64,000 bases of DNA from Gracilimonas sp040117685 (GCF_040117685.2 NZ_JBEDYP020000003.1:1-64000), one strand, 5' to 3'. Positions 1 through 8,554 are shown, counted from the first letter of the stretch. Numbers and translations are program-made. Notes: generated from the letters alone by a model not told the origin.

Positions 1-371
1 TCATGTAAATATTCCCAAGTGTCACCGTCTATTTTATTTATTAGAATGCCAAATCTATTGTCGGGAAGTGAAATGGCTAGGAAGCTCGGGTTTCCTTTGA
101 TCTTTGACTAAGCCATCTTGATGAATCAGCTTATTAATTTAGCTGCTTGCCAAACAAACCATGATTAACGGACAAGCCTCCTTTCATGGAAATCATTCAA
201 CATCAAAAATATCTAAATATGGAAATCGATCTATTTTCAATTGTGGTCGTAATTATCGCGTTTTCGCTTTTTAATCCCTATTGTAATTGATAAAAGTGAA
301 GAGCAATAAAGACGATTCGCAAGAAACAAACTAAGAATTTGGGCAATGTGTTGGGGCTTTTTATTTGTTAA

Positions 372-1500
372 TTTGCTTTTCATCAACTTCTTGCGGAAAA
401 ACCATACAAGAAGCAGCGCAAGCCCCCATTGAACACAGAGCGCGATCACCGAAAATGGACTTAACGGATTATACCATGTATCCGGTGCATAAGGTGTGGC
501 AGAGAGATACATCCACCAGCCTAGAAGACTACTTCGATCGGCACCACATATTTAATGATAATCACCACAACAAGGTAACGGAACGCTCTTCCGTATTAAT
601 AAGCTCATCCCGGAATTTCTGAGTTCCATACTTGATAACGGCATAGGAAATGAGTGCACACGGAGCTCATTAGTCTCATCCCCCATACAAAATCCTGATT
701 AGCAAAGATGGTGAAGTTCAGTGCTGAAGGATTTGAACCCAAAACCGGTTGCACATATAATAAGTGTGGCTCGTTTACGATTAGCTCCCATATCCACAAA
801 ATACTTTTACAGCCAGTTCAATTCATGGAAATCAGGGGAACTGAATGCCGCAAAGCTAATTGAAGGAACAAACGGCAAATTCACCCCGCCTCCCGATGGT
901 CGGAAACAGCTGAGGGATTCCAGATAAAGGTAAGCCCGGTGGAAGCCGGTCCAGGTTTTCATCACTTCCAGAATCTACCGCTTCCCATCTGTGGGCTCAA
1001 GCCGCCAAACACGGTTGAAAGTTACCATGGCGGCGAGACGAAAAACCATGTTATTCCCGATGCCGGTCTGGAATGCAGTAATGGTAACATCATCGGCTTG
1101 TGTATATATGCAGCATAGGTCAAAAATCCAGCTCCCCGCCACAGGCATTTTGCGTAGAAGCCTCAGTTTCCGGCTTCAATGTTGACCAATCCGGCGAACA
1201 GGTACTCAATTCCAGTTTCCCGCTGCCTTCAAGTGAGCGCTTTGAACAGGGAAACGATTAGTACCAGCAAATAGGTGTTTATACCTTGTTTACTTTCTTA
1301 TTTGAAGAAATACCTTTAATAACGATGAACCCTCCCACACTCATCACAAATGCGTGTGCAATCAACGGCCAGTTTGAACCTGGAAACCATCCCATATGGC
1401 ATTGGCCTGCTAGGCTTGGCGGGCAAGGCTTTGGTGATGCTGGTTATTAAATAATAGAGACACCATCGGCAACCACTGTAAGTAAAATATTATGGCCGGT
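372..1500 (-). pseudogene. Broken inverted copy of the NSS sodium symporter gene
   Basis: Read on the minus strand, this stretch contains the same transporter as 1562-2716 but broken by several frameshifts and stops. Recognisable pieces include the segment YNPLSPFSV near 430-470 and TIFANQDFVWG near 690-710, matching TIFANQDFVWG in the other copy. It cannot encode a working protein as written. The damage is spread evenly and does not spare coding positions, so it fits either a neutral relic or uncorrected sequencing noise in the left arm of the palindrome. Confidence 0.8.
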
Positions 1501-1561
1501 GGCTACAAAACCAACATGTTTGTCGGTTTTGTAGCCACGGCCATCAACGTTTACTAACAGT

Positions 1562-2716
1562 GTGGTTGCCGGATGGTGTCTCTACTATTTAATAACCAGC
1601 ATCACCGAAGCCTTGCCCGCCAACCTGCAGCAGGCCAATGCCATATGGGATGGTTTCCAGGGTTCGAACTGGCCGTTGATTGCACACGCATTTGTGATGA
1701 GTGTGGAGTGGTTCATCGTTATTAAAGGTATTTCTTCAATAGAGAAAGTAAACAAGGTATTGATTCCTTCCCTGTTGCTGGTACTAATCGTTTCCCTGTT
1801 CAAAGCACTTTCACTTGAAGGCAGCGGACTTGGAATTGAGTACCTGTTCACCCCGGATTGGTCAACATTGAAGAAGCCGGAAATATGGCTTGAGGCTCTT
1901 ACGCAAAATGCCTGGGATACCGGGGCGGCCTGGGGACTGATTTTGACCTATGCTGCATATATGCGCAAGACCGATGATGTTACCATTACTGCGTTCCAGA
2001 CCGGCATCGGGAATGACATGGTTTCGTTGCTGGCCGCCATCATCATTTTCTCAACCGTGTTTGGCACTTTGAGCCCACAGATGGGAAGCGGTGAGATTCT
2101 GGAAGTGATGAAAACCTCCGGACCGGCTTCCACCGGGCTTACCTTTATCTGGATGCCTCAGCTGTTTGCAACCATGGGAGGCGGTGGAATATTTGCCATT
2201 TTGTTTTTCCTTGGATTGACTTTTGCGGCATTCAGTTCCCTGATTTCCATGATTGAACTGGCTGTAAAAGTATTTGTGGATATGGGAGCTAATCGTAAAC
2301 GAGCCACACTTATTATATGTGCAACCGGTTTTGGGTTTGGAATTCCTTCAGCACTGAACCTCACCATCTTTGCTAATCAGGATTTTGTATGGGGGATAGG
2401 ACTGATGGTTTCCGGTGCACTCATTTCCTATGCCGTTATCAAGTATGGAACTCAGAAATTCCGGGATGAGCTTATTAATACGGAAGAGCGTTCCGCTACC
2501 TTAGGCTCCTGGTGGGAGATTATCATTAAATATGTGGTGCCGATCGAAGTGGTTACGTTGCTGGGCTGGTGGATGTATCTCTCTGCCACTACCTATGCAC
2601 CGGATACATGGTATAATCCGTTAAGTCCATTTTCGGTGATGACAGTTGTGCTTCAATGGGGGCTTGCGCTGCTTCTTGTATGGTTTTTCCGCAAGAAGTT
2701 GATGAAAAGCAATTAA
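1562..2716 (+). CDS. NSS-family sodium-dependent transporter, N-terminus missing
   Basis: This is the C-terminal 384 residues of a neurotransmitter:sodium symporter family protein (LeuT fold), which imports amino acids or related solutes with sodium across the inner membrane. It is recognised from VVAGWCLYYL at the start, a series of hydrophobic helices, and the segment TFAAFSSLISMIEL, where NSS proteins bind sodium. Family members are about 450-500 residues with 11-12 helices; helices 1-2, including the unwound substrate-binding part of helix 1, are absent. The GTG at 1562 is only the first available codon. Upstream, 1492-1554 encodes MFVGFVATAINVY in another frame, and removing one A near 1555-1557 would join it as NVYYSVVAGW. 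The gene is therefore cut by the palindrome centre and probably also frameshifted. Confidence 0.85.
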   Translation: MVAGWCLYYLITSITEALPANLQQANAIWDGFQGSNWPLIAHAFVMSVEWFIVIKGISSIEKVNKVLIPSLLLVLIVSLFKALSLEGSGLGIEYLFTPDWSTLKKPEIWLEALTQNAWDTGAAWGLILTYAAYMRKTDDVTITAFQTGIGNDMVSLLAAIIIFSTVFGTLSPQMGSGEILEVMKTSGPASTGLTFIWMPQLFATMGGGGIFAILFFLGLTFAAFSSLISMIELAVKVFVDMGANRKRATLIICATGFGFGIPSALNLTIFANQDFVWGIGLMVSGALISYAVIKYGTQKFRDELINTEERSATLGSWWEIIIKYVVPIEVVTLLGWWMYLSATTYAPDTWYNPLSPFSVMTVVLQWGLALLLVWFFRKKLMKSN

Positions 2717-2724
2717 CAAATAAA

Positions 2725-2749
2725 AAGCCCCGACACATTGCCGGGGCTT
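2725..2749. terminator. Bidirectional terminator after the symporter
   Basis: AAGCCCCG (2725-2732) pairs with CGGGGCTT (2742-2749) around a 9-base loop, with an A-run before and a short T-rich stretch after. It sits 8 bases after the symporter stop and 5 bases from the stop of the small convergent gene, so it can serve both strands. A mutated copy lies in the left arm near 340-362. Confidence 0.75.
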
Positions 2750-2754
2750 AATTC

Positions 2755-2874
2755 TTAGTTTGTTTCTTGCGAATCGTTCTTTTTATTGCTCTTCACTTTA
2801 TCGATTACAATAGGGATTAAAAAAAGCGAGAACGCAATAATTACGACCACAATTGAAAATAGATCGATTTCCAT
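2755..2874 (-). CDS. 39-residue single-helix membrane peptide (hypothetical)
   Basis: This short ATG-initiated frame is convergent with the symporter. It encodes an acidic N-terminus (MEID), one strongly hydrophobic stretch of about 20 residues and a lysine-rich tail ending in DSQETN, so it would be a single-pass inner-membrane peptide with the positive end inside. I do not recognise a family. Some NSS transporters have small membrane partners, but those I know are encoded on the same strand as the transporter. The left-arm copy begins with the same ten residues and then loses frame. No strong ribosome-binding site is seen. Treat as a candidate gene. Confidence 0.45.
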   Translation of the reverse strand: MEIDLFSIVVVIIAFSLFLIPIVIDKVKSNKKNDSQETN

Positions 2875-3159
2875 CTTGAGATATTTTTGATGTTAAATAA
2901 TTTCCATGAAAGGAGGCTTGTCCGTTAATCATGGTTTGTTTGGCAAGCAGCTTAATTAATAAGCTGATTCATCAAGATGGCTTATAGAAAAGAGTGGAAG
3001 GGAAACAGGAGCTTCCTGGCCGTTTGGCTTCCAACAATGAGTTTTGAGCATTCTAAATAAATAGAATCGGGCGTAACTCCGGATGTATTTTTACATGGTG
3101 GGCAATAGAGTGATGCGGGTTCTTCTTCCGCGCTTGATTCTGTAAGTCTCTCCCTGTAG

Positions 3160-3348
3160 TTAACATTGTGTTCTCCCGATGTGGGGGAAGAAAGAGAGAG
3201 CAGCGTGTCCGAATAACCAGGTATTCTCAAACTCAATACTCTTGGTTTGTTTTATTTCTGCCTCGGGAGGGGAATGGGGTGTAGCGGCAAGGATTTGATT
3301 AATCCCGCTGTTGAGCAGTACCGCTAATAAAAGAAGCAAAAATTTCAT
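3160..3348 (-). CDS. Small secreted hypothetical protein, 62 residues
   Basis: The ATG at 3348 begins a classic signal peptide (MKFLLLLLAVLLNSG, then cleavage near ILA-A). A short mature part of about 40 residues follows, with no recognisable domain. A second open frame on the same strand (2982-3236) runs alongside and contains a CPPC motif, so the original gene may have been longer and lost its frame. It lies just outside the palindrome arm. The family is unknown and the call rests only on the signal peptide. Confidence 0.35.
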   Translation of the reverse strand: MKFLLLLLAVLLNSGINQILAATPHSPPEAEIKQTKSIEFENTWLFGHAALSFFPHIGRTQC

Positions 3349-3411
3349 GCCCAAATATACATCAAATTATCCGGAGAATTAGCATGAAAGAAGGGGACTC
3401 ACCTTCAGGCC

Positions 3412-3915
3412 CTATAAATCATAGCCAACTTCCGACTCTCTGATCGGAATCCAAACTTCCTCTTCTGCTTCGGGGTCGGTGGGATCGTAGTCGTCTTTCA
3501 TGACCTCAAAATGAGGACGTTTATCCAGTTCGTAGAAGGTGCCCGGCAGCCATTCAGCGTGAATGTATTGGCTGGTTTTTGGAAAGTCGGAAGGCAGTCC
3601 TTTATGGATAAACACAGCATATTTACCACCGGCCAGTGTATAATTCTCCATTCCGTTGTTCAAAGTTCCAAAGTCATTGACCTCCACGGCAGCCCATTTC
3701 TCGAAAGGTGTTTCAGGGGTGAAGCCTTCAGAACTCAAATCGTCATCAAAAACCTGGACAGAGTATAAGCCAGAGCCTGTTGTGTTTTCGATTTGGTGCA
3801 CATGGGGATGAAATGACTTCCACAACTCACGGGTCTGATCCTGCGACAGAGAAGTGCGAATGCGTTTTCCCACAAGTTTTATATCCGAGATGGTGACAAT
3901 ACGGGGTTCCTGCAT
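3412..3915 (-). CDS. GyrI-like / AraC effector-binding domain protein
   Basis: The 167-residue protein resembles the stand-alone effector-binding (GyrI-like) fold, which binds small amphipathic ligands and in multidomain relatives such as BmrR and Rob is fused to a DNA-binding domain. Supporting features are the N-terminal beta strand PRIVTISDIKLVGKRI, the central GGKYAVFIHKG turn, and the C-terminal E-x-W-x-PI ending (EEEVWIPI) typical of this fold. No helix-turn-helix is present. It lies 7 bases downstream of the TfoX-like gene and is probably cotranscribed. Its ligand is unknown. Confidence 0.8.
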   Translation of the reverse strand: MQEPRIVTISDIKLVGKRIRTSLSQDQTRELWKSFHPHVHQIENTTGSGLYSVQVFDDDLSSEGFTPETPFEKWAAVEVNDFGTLNNGMENYTLAGGKYAVFIHKGLPSDFPKTSQYIHAEWLPGTFYELDKRPHFEVMKDDYDPTDPEAEEEVWIPIRESEVGYDL

Positions 3916-3922
3916 AGCATTA

Positions 3923-4252
3923 TTATTTTGGGGTGAGAGAGGAGGTGAATGACAAACAGGTATCCAGCCAGGTTTTTAAATCTTGATCTTCTTGCAACCC
4001 TTCTGGTAAAACATAGATCATACCTTTCATGGGCCGGCCGGTAAAATCCATTTTGATGGCATGGGGTTTGGTAAGACACTCTTCGTATTGGTCGGGACCT
4101 ATTCTGGCCATAAGCTTATCGTTAACAATGCCAATCGTCATATGACCGGAAACCATGAAGCAGAGTCCGCCAAACATTTTCTTTTCAACTACATTGTCCC
4201 GGTTTTGCAGCAGGTTCCTAACTCGTTCCGCCAATCCCTCATCAAAAGCCAT
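3923..4252 (-). CDS. TfoX N-terminal domain protein
   Basis: A 109-residue protein made only of the TfoX N-terminal domain. The family marks are the MFGGLCFMV stretch near residues 27-35, followed by IGIVNDKLMARIG and the DFTGRPMKGMIYV segment. In gammaproteobacteria full-length TfoX/Sxy controls competence, but stand-alone N-domains are widespread and mostly uncharacterised. The gene starts at ATG 4252 and is followed after 7 bases by the GyrI-like gene. Both are small cytoplasmic proteins, so a shared stress-related job is possible but not shown. Confidence 0.85.
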   Translation of the reverse strand: MAFDEGLAERVRNLLQNRDNVVEKKMFGGLCFMVSGHMTIGIVNDKLMARIGPDQYEECLTKPHAIKMDFTGRPMKGMIYVLPEGLQEDQDLKTWLDTCLSFTSSLTPK

Positions 4253-4353
4253 GTTCTTTTCATAAATTACTAACCTGATGGAATTAGCGGAATTAATTTC
4301 TCAGAAACAAGCGTCAATAGCTGGCTCTTAAACAGTGCATCTATTCCTGAAAG

Positions 4354-4671
4354 CTACTCATGGATGAGTTTCAGACCGATAATACCGATGAGTATCAGGC
4401 TGATAAAGAAGAACCTGGCAGCAGTGGCGGGTTCGTCAAATAAATAAATGCCGAGAATAACGGTGCCAATTGCCCCGATGCCGGTCCATACAGTGTAAGC
4501 TGTACCGATGGGTAAATTTTTTAAAGCAAAGCCTAAGAGGGTAATGCTAATAAGCATGGAAACTCCGGTAAAAATAGAAGGCCAAAACCTGGTAAAGCCT
4601 TCGGTGTACTTAAGTCCAATTGCCCATCCTATTTCAAATAAACCGGCAACCAATAAATAAATCCAGGACAT
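4354..4671 (-). CDS. gdx: SMR-family guanidinium exporter (Gdx/SugE type)
   Basis: A 105-residue four-helix small multidrug resistance protein. Dimers of this subtype exchange guanidinium for protons across the inner membrane. The SugE/Gdx subtype is indicated by FEIGWAIGLKYTEGF in helix 1, with the essential glutamate, by AYTVWTGIGAIGTVILG, and by the ending ISLILIGIIGLKL. The ATG at 4671 gives the usual length; an in-frame TTG at 4680 would add three residues. The leader carries two ACGR-loop hairpins typical of a guanidine-II riboswitch, which supports the guanidinium assignment over a quaternary-ammonium EmrE function. Confidence 0.92.
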   Translation of the reverse strand: MSWIYLLVAGLFEIGWAIGLKYTEGFTRFWPSIFTGVSMLISITLLGFALKNLPIGTAYTVWTGIGAIGTVILGIYLFDEPATAARFFFISLILIGIIGLKLIHE

Positions 4672-4688
4672 GTATATCAAATGTTTGC

Positions 4689-4733
4689 TGAGGCCGTCCT
4701 CATTGTGGAAAAGAGCGGTAAGGTCGTCCTTAC
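4689..4733 (-). promoter_or_regulatory. Guanidine-II (mini-ykkC) riboswitch
   Basis: In the minus-strand leader of the exporter gene there are two tandem hairpins. The first is GTAAGG-ACGA-CCTTAC (4733 to 4718) and the second TGAGG-ACGG-CCTCA (4702 to 4689), separated by 15 bases. Two short stems with ACGR tetraloops are the defining feature of the guanidine-II class, where loop-loop contact on guanidinium binding frees the translation start. The second stem ends 17 bases before the ATG, close enough to hide the start region. The match of motif and target gene is the main evidence. Confidence 0.9.
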
Positions 4734-4814
4734 TTCCTGTATAGAATTAAAGATACCCGGTTCAGTATGGATGTACAATTGAGGAAGAAGATTTTTGATT
4801 AAAAAAATTTGGAT

Positions 4815-5834
4815 TCAATGGTGCTGAGTCCTGTTACCATAAGTAATACCATTAAGAGTGTTTACGGAAAATCGATCCCGGTAGGTTGTGGGGGTTAATC
4901 CAGTAAAACGCTTAAAAAGTTTGCGAAAGAAGTTCACATCTTCATAGCCAACTTCCCGGCAAACCTCCCGGACGGTTTTCAAGTCATTTTCAAGTAAATG
5001 CCTGGCTGCTTTAATTCGCAATCGTTGTACATAATTGATAGGAGTTTCACCTGTGGCTGCTTTAAAGCGACGCATAAAATTACGTTGACTCATGTTAGCA
5101 CGGGAAGCTAAATCAGCTACCTTGATATTTTCTGCATAACTTTTGAAAAGCCATTGCTGCAAGTCTCGAATCTCATCATCTTCATGATTAATTTGTGGAG
5201 TTTCGGCGGTATAACCGGCTTGCCAAACACGGGGCGTTCTTACTAAAAGGGCTCTTGCCGTTTGCATTGCTACCTGATGGCCACAATATTTCTCCACTAA
5301 ATACAAGCATAAATCTACTCCGCTGTACACTCCGCCACTACAGAAAACCCGGTCATTTTCTGTTATATACCGTTCGGGTTGCCAATCCACCTTTGGGTAA
5401 CGTTTTCTGCATTCATCTACCAGCGCCCAATGTGTAGTGGCCGGTCGTCCATCTAAAAGTTTTGCCTCAGCAAGTTGAACTACGCCCGAGCAGACACCGG
5501 CTATTGAGGTGCCATTCTCATAGGCTTTTTGAAGGAGGGAAGGGAGTTGAGCATTTCGCCGGCACTCTGTATCAAGGTCGCCACCGCCTGCGGAAACAAC
5601 CATTAGGTCCGGGGAGTCTATTTCATCTACAGAATACTCAGGATCTAACTTCAGGGTCGACAACGTTTGAACACTTTCGCCGGTCAATGAAGCTGTCCTG
5701 ACATTGAATTTTCGTTTCCCCTCTTTGCCCTGTAAGTTTTCATACAGGAAACCGGCACTACTGAGTATTTCTACCGGTGTAACGGCTGTTGATGGGGTTC
5801 CGCCTTCAAGAAAAATAACTGCGACATCAAGCAT
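4815..5834 (-). CDS. GlxA-family transcriptional regulator (DJ-1/PfpI + AraC)
   Basis: A 339-residue regulator with an N-terminal DJ-1/PfpI-like domain (residues about 1-190) and a C-terminal AraC-type DNA-binding domain (about 225-325). The DJ-1 part has the nucleophile-elbow AGVCSG with Cys115, which in this regulator family is usually non-catalytic and senses a ligand. The AraC part shows NMSQRNFMRRFKAATG and the second helix-turn-helix ending GLTPTTYR. It starts at ATG 5834 and is divergent from the DUF4242 gene at 5956, with about 120 bases between. The target genes are unknown; the divergent neighbour is the obvious candidate. Confidence 0.9.
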   Translation of the reverse strand: MLDVAVIFLEGGTPSTAVTPVEILSSAGFLYENLQGKEGKRKFNVRTASLTGESVQTLSTLKLDPEYSVDEIDSPDLMVVSAGGGDLDTECRRNAQLPSLLQKAYENGTSIAGVCSGVVQLAEAKLLDGRPATTHWALVDECRKRYPKVDWQPERYITENDRVFCSGGVYSGVDLCLYLVEKYCGHQVAMQTARALLVRTPRVWQAGYTAETPQINHEDDEIRDLQQWLFKSYAENIKVADLASRANMSQRNFMRRFKAATGETPINYVQRLRIKAARHLLENDLKTVREVCREVGYEDVNFFRKLFKRFTGLTPTTYRDRFSVNTLNGITYGNRTQHH

Positions 5835-5955
5835 ATAGTCAGGTTTGGCAAAATCACCCTGCTAATAAGTCAACTCTGCCTCTTTTCTAAATTCTGATGA
5901 ACACTCATATTAGACATATGAACATGAATCATCAAACATAAACACGAAGAAGACC

Positions 5956-6231
5956 ATGCCAAAATATGTAATAAAGCGCGACATACCCGGAATTGGAAGC
6001 ATGAATAAAGAAGAATTGCAAGAAGTAGCCATAAACTCAAATAGGGTGTTGAATGAGCTTGGCCCTGATATACAATGGCTTCATAGCTATGTTAGAGAAA
6101 ATGGGACCCATTGTGTCTATATTGCCAGGAATGAAGAAATCATCCATGAACATGCTGAAAAAAGCGGAGCATCCGTGGTTGAAATTACAAAGGTTGAAAC
6201 CATGATCGATCCTACAAACGAAGAGGATTAG
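5956..6231 (+). CDS. DUF4242 family protein
   Basis: A 91-residue cytoplasmic protein of the DUF4242 (SCO4226-like, nickel-binding ferredoxin-like fold) family. It has the typical start PKYVIKRDIPGIG, the central W-x-x-SYV segment (residues about 42-47) and the HC at 53-54 followed by a second strand ending EIIHEHAEKSG. Relatives form small dimers that bind metal through histidines, and their function is poorly defined. A good ribosome-binding site (GAAGAAG) precedes the ATG. It is transcribed away from the GlxA-type regulator, which may control it. Confidence 0.8.
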   Translation: MPKYVIKRDIPGIGSMNKEELQEVAINSNRVLNELGPDIQWLHSYVRENGTHCVYIARNEEIIHEHAEKSGASVVEITKVETMIDPTNEED

Positions 6232-6294
6232 CAGGTATCATCTGATATGGCTTCATTCCGTGAAGTTCCGGTATTACATTACGAAAGCAGCCGG

Positions 6295-6783
6295 TCACAG
6301 CCTTTTCTGCCAATAACCTACATCCAGCCATTGGCCGAATTTGAAACCGATTTCTTTGAAGTGAGCCACTTTCGTCATGCCGAACTTTTCGTGGAGGGCA
6401 ATGCTGGCATCATTCGGTAAGGTGATTCCGCCAATGGCAAGATGAATGTTTTTCTTTTGAAGTTCGGTGAATAAAGCCTGATAGAGTTTGGTTCCCCAGC
6501 CTTGTCCCTGCTTTTGATAATCTACGTAAACAGAAATCTCCACCGAATGCCGGTATGCAGAACGCTCTTTCCATTTGGTGGCATAGGCATAACCCATAAT
6601 CTCTTTTTCTACTTCAGCCACCAGCCAGGGGAGTCCGGTAGATTCTACTTTCGATATGCGGGTTTGAATATCATCAGGAGTGATTTCTTCTTCCTCGAAA
6701 GTGACGGTTGTCTCCCGGATGTAGTAATTGTAGATACGGGTGATGTCGGGGATGTCTTTGGGCTGAATGGGGCGGATCATCAT
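6295..6783 (-). CDS. GNAT acetyltransferase, phosphinothricin acetyltransferase-like
   Basis: A 162-residue Gcn5-related N-acetyltransferase. The acetyl-CoA-binding motif A reads VDYQKQGQGWGTKL, and the ALHEKFGMTKVAHFKEIGFKFGQWLDVGYWQK ending (split here as ALHEKFG and a Trp-rich tail) matches the Pat/MnaT subgroup, which acetylates small amines such as methionine sulfone or phosphinothricin. The N-terminus IRPIQPKDIPDITRIYNYY is also typical. It lies 6 bases downstream of the secreted amidohydrolase gene and is probably cotranscribed. The real substrate cannot be told from sequence. Confidence 0.88.
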   Translation of the reverse strand: MMIRPIQPKDIPDITRIYNYYIRETTVTFEEEEITPDDIQTRISKVESTGLPWLVAEVEKEIMGYAYATKWKERSAYRHSVEISVYVDYQKQGQGWGTKLYQALFTELQKKNIHLAIGGITLPNDASIALHEKFGMTKVAHFKEIGFKFGQWLDVGYWQKRL

Positions 6784-6789
6784 TACTTT

Positions 6790-7716
6790 TCAATTTCCGA
6801 GGTGTTTAACTTTCGTTTCCTCACTTAAATCAAAAAAACGGGCGGCGTTATCATACAAAATGCCACGTCGTTGTTTATCAGATAAAAAATCCAGTTCATT
6901 CAGGCGTTTGAGGATCAACCCGTAAGGAAGGTTGTCCGAACCAAACATCAGGCGGTCTTCAAGCCCGGCATCAATAAAACTTTTCAGGAGACGGGCATGA
7001 AGTTCTGCTGGCATTACACTATTCAGAATACTCATATCGGCATACACGTTTGGGTATGCTTTCATTAGCTGAATAGCCTGATCATGAAAATTAATTTCAC
7101 CACCATGCATCAGCCAAATTTTAAGGTCCGGATATTTATCCAACACCGGTTTGAGCAGGAGAGGATTTCCCATTTCTTCCTTAAAATTCGGGCAGCAACC
7201 TTCCATTCGAGACTGTGGTGGAGGACCATGCCCGGCATGTACTCCCACCGGTATGGAGAGTTCCGCAGCAAGTTTAAAATAAGGATCCAGTTGTTTGTCA
7301 GCAGGTGAAATTCCATAGTAAACATACAGCATTTCTCCCAGGGCACTCATTCTTCCGTCTTCATATTCCGTTCGTAACCAATCCAAGTCCGGCCAGCCAT
7401 TATTTTCTGGAAAGCAGGGATACATTCTCGGATACATTCCATCGGTACAGGGAAAGGAAGGTCCGATCTTAAATTTATGCGGCGCACTCGCTTTCCATGC
7501 TACTGCAAGCTCCCGATCGGCTCCTGATAACACAGCCAACACTACATGATGGTCCTCCATCTGTTGAAGCACTTTTTCCACAGAGGCCGCATTTTCGTTT
7601 GTGGCATGCAGGTGAACATCGATGATGGGAATACGTTGAGCGGATTGTTTCTGAGCAAATGTAATAGTAGATAAGCAAAGCAAGAAAATAGAAAAACCGA
7701 ATGTTTTAGTAGTCAT
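6790..7716 (-). CDS. Secreted amidohydrolase (TIM-barrel metal hydrolase)
   Basis: A 308-residue protein with a signal peptide (cleavage after TFA, about residue 21) followed by an amidohydrolase-2 type TIM barrel. The metal-binding HxH is VHLHA at residues 35-37. Further candidate ligands are HAGHG, the LMHGGEINF histidine and the FGSDNLPYG aspartate near the end of the barrel. All the classical ligands are therefore present, in contrast to the degenerate paralogs at 40815 and 43604. Family members hydrolyse or decarboxylate cyclic or aromatic substrates; the substrate here is unknown. It is first in a two-gene unit with the GNAT gene. Confidence 0.85.
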   Translation of the reverse strand: MTTKTFGFSIFLLCLSTITFAQKQSAQRIPIIDVHLHATNENAASVEKVLQQMEDHHVVLAVLSGADRELAVAWKASAPHKFKIGPSFPCTDGMYPRMYPCFPENNGWPDLDWLRTEYEDGRMSALGEMLYVYYGISPADKQLDPYFKLAAELSIPVGVHAGHGPPPQSRMEGCCPNFKEEMGNPLLLKPVLDKYPDLKIWLMHGGEINFHDQAIQLMKAYPNVYADMSILNSVMPAELHARLLKSFIDAGLEDRLMFGSDNLPYGLILKRLNELDFLSDKQRRGILYDNAARFFDLSEETKVKHLGN

Positions 7717-7814
7717 TGTGTTATTCCTGTTATTGAATACCCGGTGTATAATTTAGTGTCACTGAAGTAGCAAAATTAAATCTTTAGAAACAAGAGGGCA
7801 GGCTCTACGCTCAG

Positions 7815-8519
7815 ATGCATCCAAGCTGGATTATGGTTAACATAGGTCGCATGAAAGAAGGAAATCCAAAACGCACCAAGAAACCCTGGCCGACCAAAGG
7901 TGCCATGACACAGGTGTATGAAAAGAACCTTTGGGGAGGTGGGGATACAGATTTCTATTCCGGCAGCGGCTCACACCATCCGGAATTGGTCGATCCTTAT
8001 GTTGAGGCGGTAACTTCTTTTCTGCGTTCTTTTGATGAACCGTTGGTGGTTTGTGATCTGGGCTGCGGGGATTTCAATGTGGGAATGGAACTGGTCAGGT
8101 ATGCTGATAAATACATTGCGGTGGATATAGTACCTGAACTCATTGAACGTAACAAAGAGACTTTCACAGCAGATAACCTGGAATTCCGGTCTCTTGATAT
8201 TGCAGAAGACAGCTGGCCTGCGGGTGATTGTGTAATCCTAAGGCAGGTACTTCAACACCTGTCGAATGCAGAGATTCAGTGTATTGTGAGTAAGCTGTAT
8301 AACTATGAGTATATCATTTTAACCGAGCACCTGCCCGAAGGCGATTTTGAACCTAACAGAGATATCATATCCGGACAGGGAACGAGACTCAAAAAGAATA
8401 GCGGGGTGGATTTGCTGGAGCCGCCGTTTGATCTTAAGGTAAAAAAGCAAGAGCAATGGCTTACAATTCCTGCAAAGGAATGGGGCGGGGATGTGGTGAC
8501 TACGCTTTTCAGAGTGTAG
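7815..8519 (+). CDS. Class I SAM-dependent methyltransferase
   Basis: A 234-residue Rossmann-fold methyltransferase. Motif I is VVCDLGCGDFNVG near residues 78-90, followed by the acidic residue of motif II in YIAVDIVPELIE and a later DCVILRQVLQHL motif. ATG 7815 is taken as the start, but ATG 7851 (MKEGNP) is equally possible and removes a poorly conserved lead. It resembles the uncharacterised small methyltransferases seen next to sugar or lipid genes, but the acceptor is not evident. Its neighbours are on the other strand or are repeats, so context gives no hint. Confidence 0.8.
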   Translation: MHPSWIMVNIGRMKEGNPKRTKKPWPTKGAMTQVYEKNLWGGGDTDFYSGSGSHHPELVDPYVEAVTSFLRSFDEPLVVCDLGCGDFNVGMELVRYADKYIAVDIVPELIERNKETFTADNLEFRSLDIAEDSWPAGDCVILRQVLQHLSNAEIQCIVSKLYNYEYIILTEHLPEGDFEPNRDIISGQGTRLKKNSGVDLLEPPFDLKVKKQEQWLTIPAKEWGGDVVTTLFRV

Positions 8520-8554
8520 GCTGGTGCTCATCCGGGCAACGTAAAGGGGAAAGA

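Larger units (their letters stand above)
1..3095. repeat. Large imperfect inverted repeat, centre about 1518
   Basis: The sequence from base 1 to about 1507 reads as the reverse complement of about 1530 to 3095, with many scattered substitutions and small indels. The centre is a clean 14-base inverted repeat, 1499-1512 against 1525-1538, with a 12-base loop. Divergence looks similar in the coding and non-coding parts, including the terminator and the flank beyond it. The left arm is shorter overall than the right arm. The palindrome reaches base 1, so its true outer end is not visible. It may be a real inverted duplication that has decayed, or a fold-back read error at a contig end. Confidence 0.9.

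Noticed and set aside
2982..3236. 84-residue minus-strand frame containing CPPC
   Set aside because: It lacks a signal or family match and overlaps another frame; it may be the displaced end of the 3160-3348 gene.
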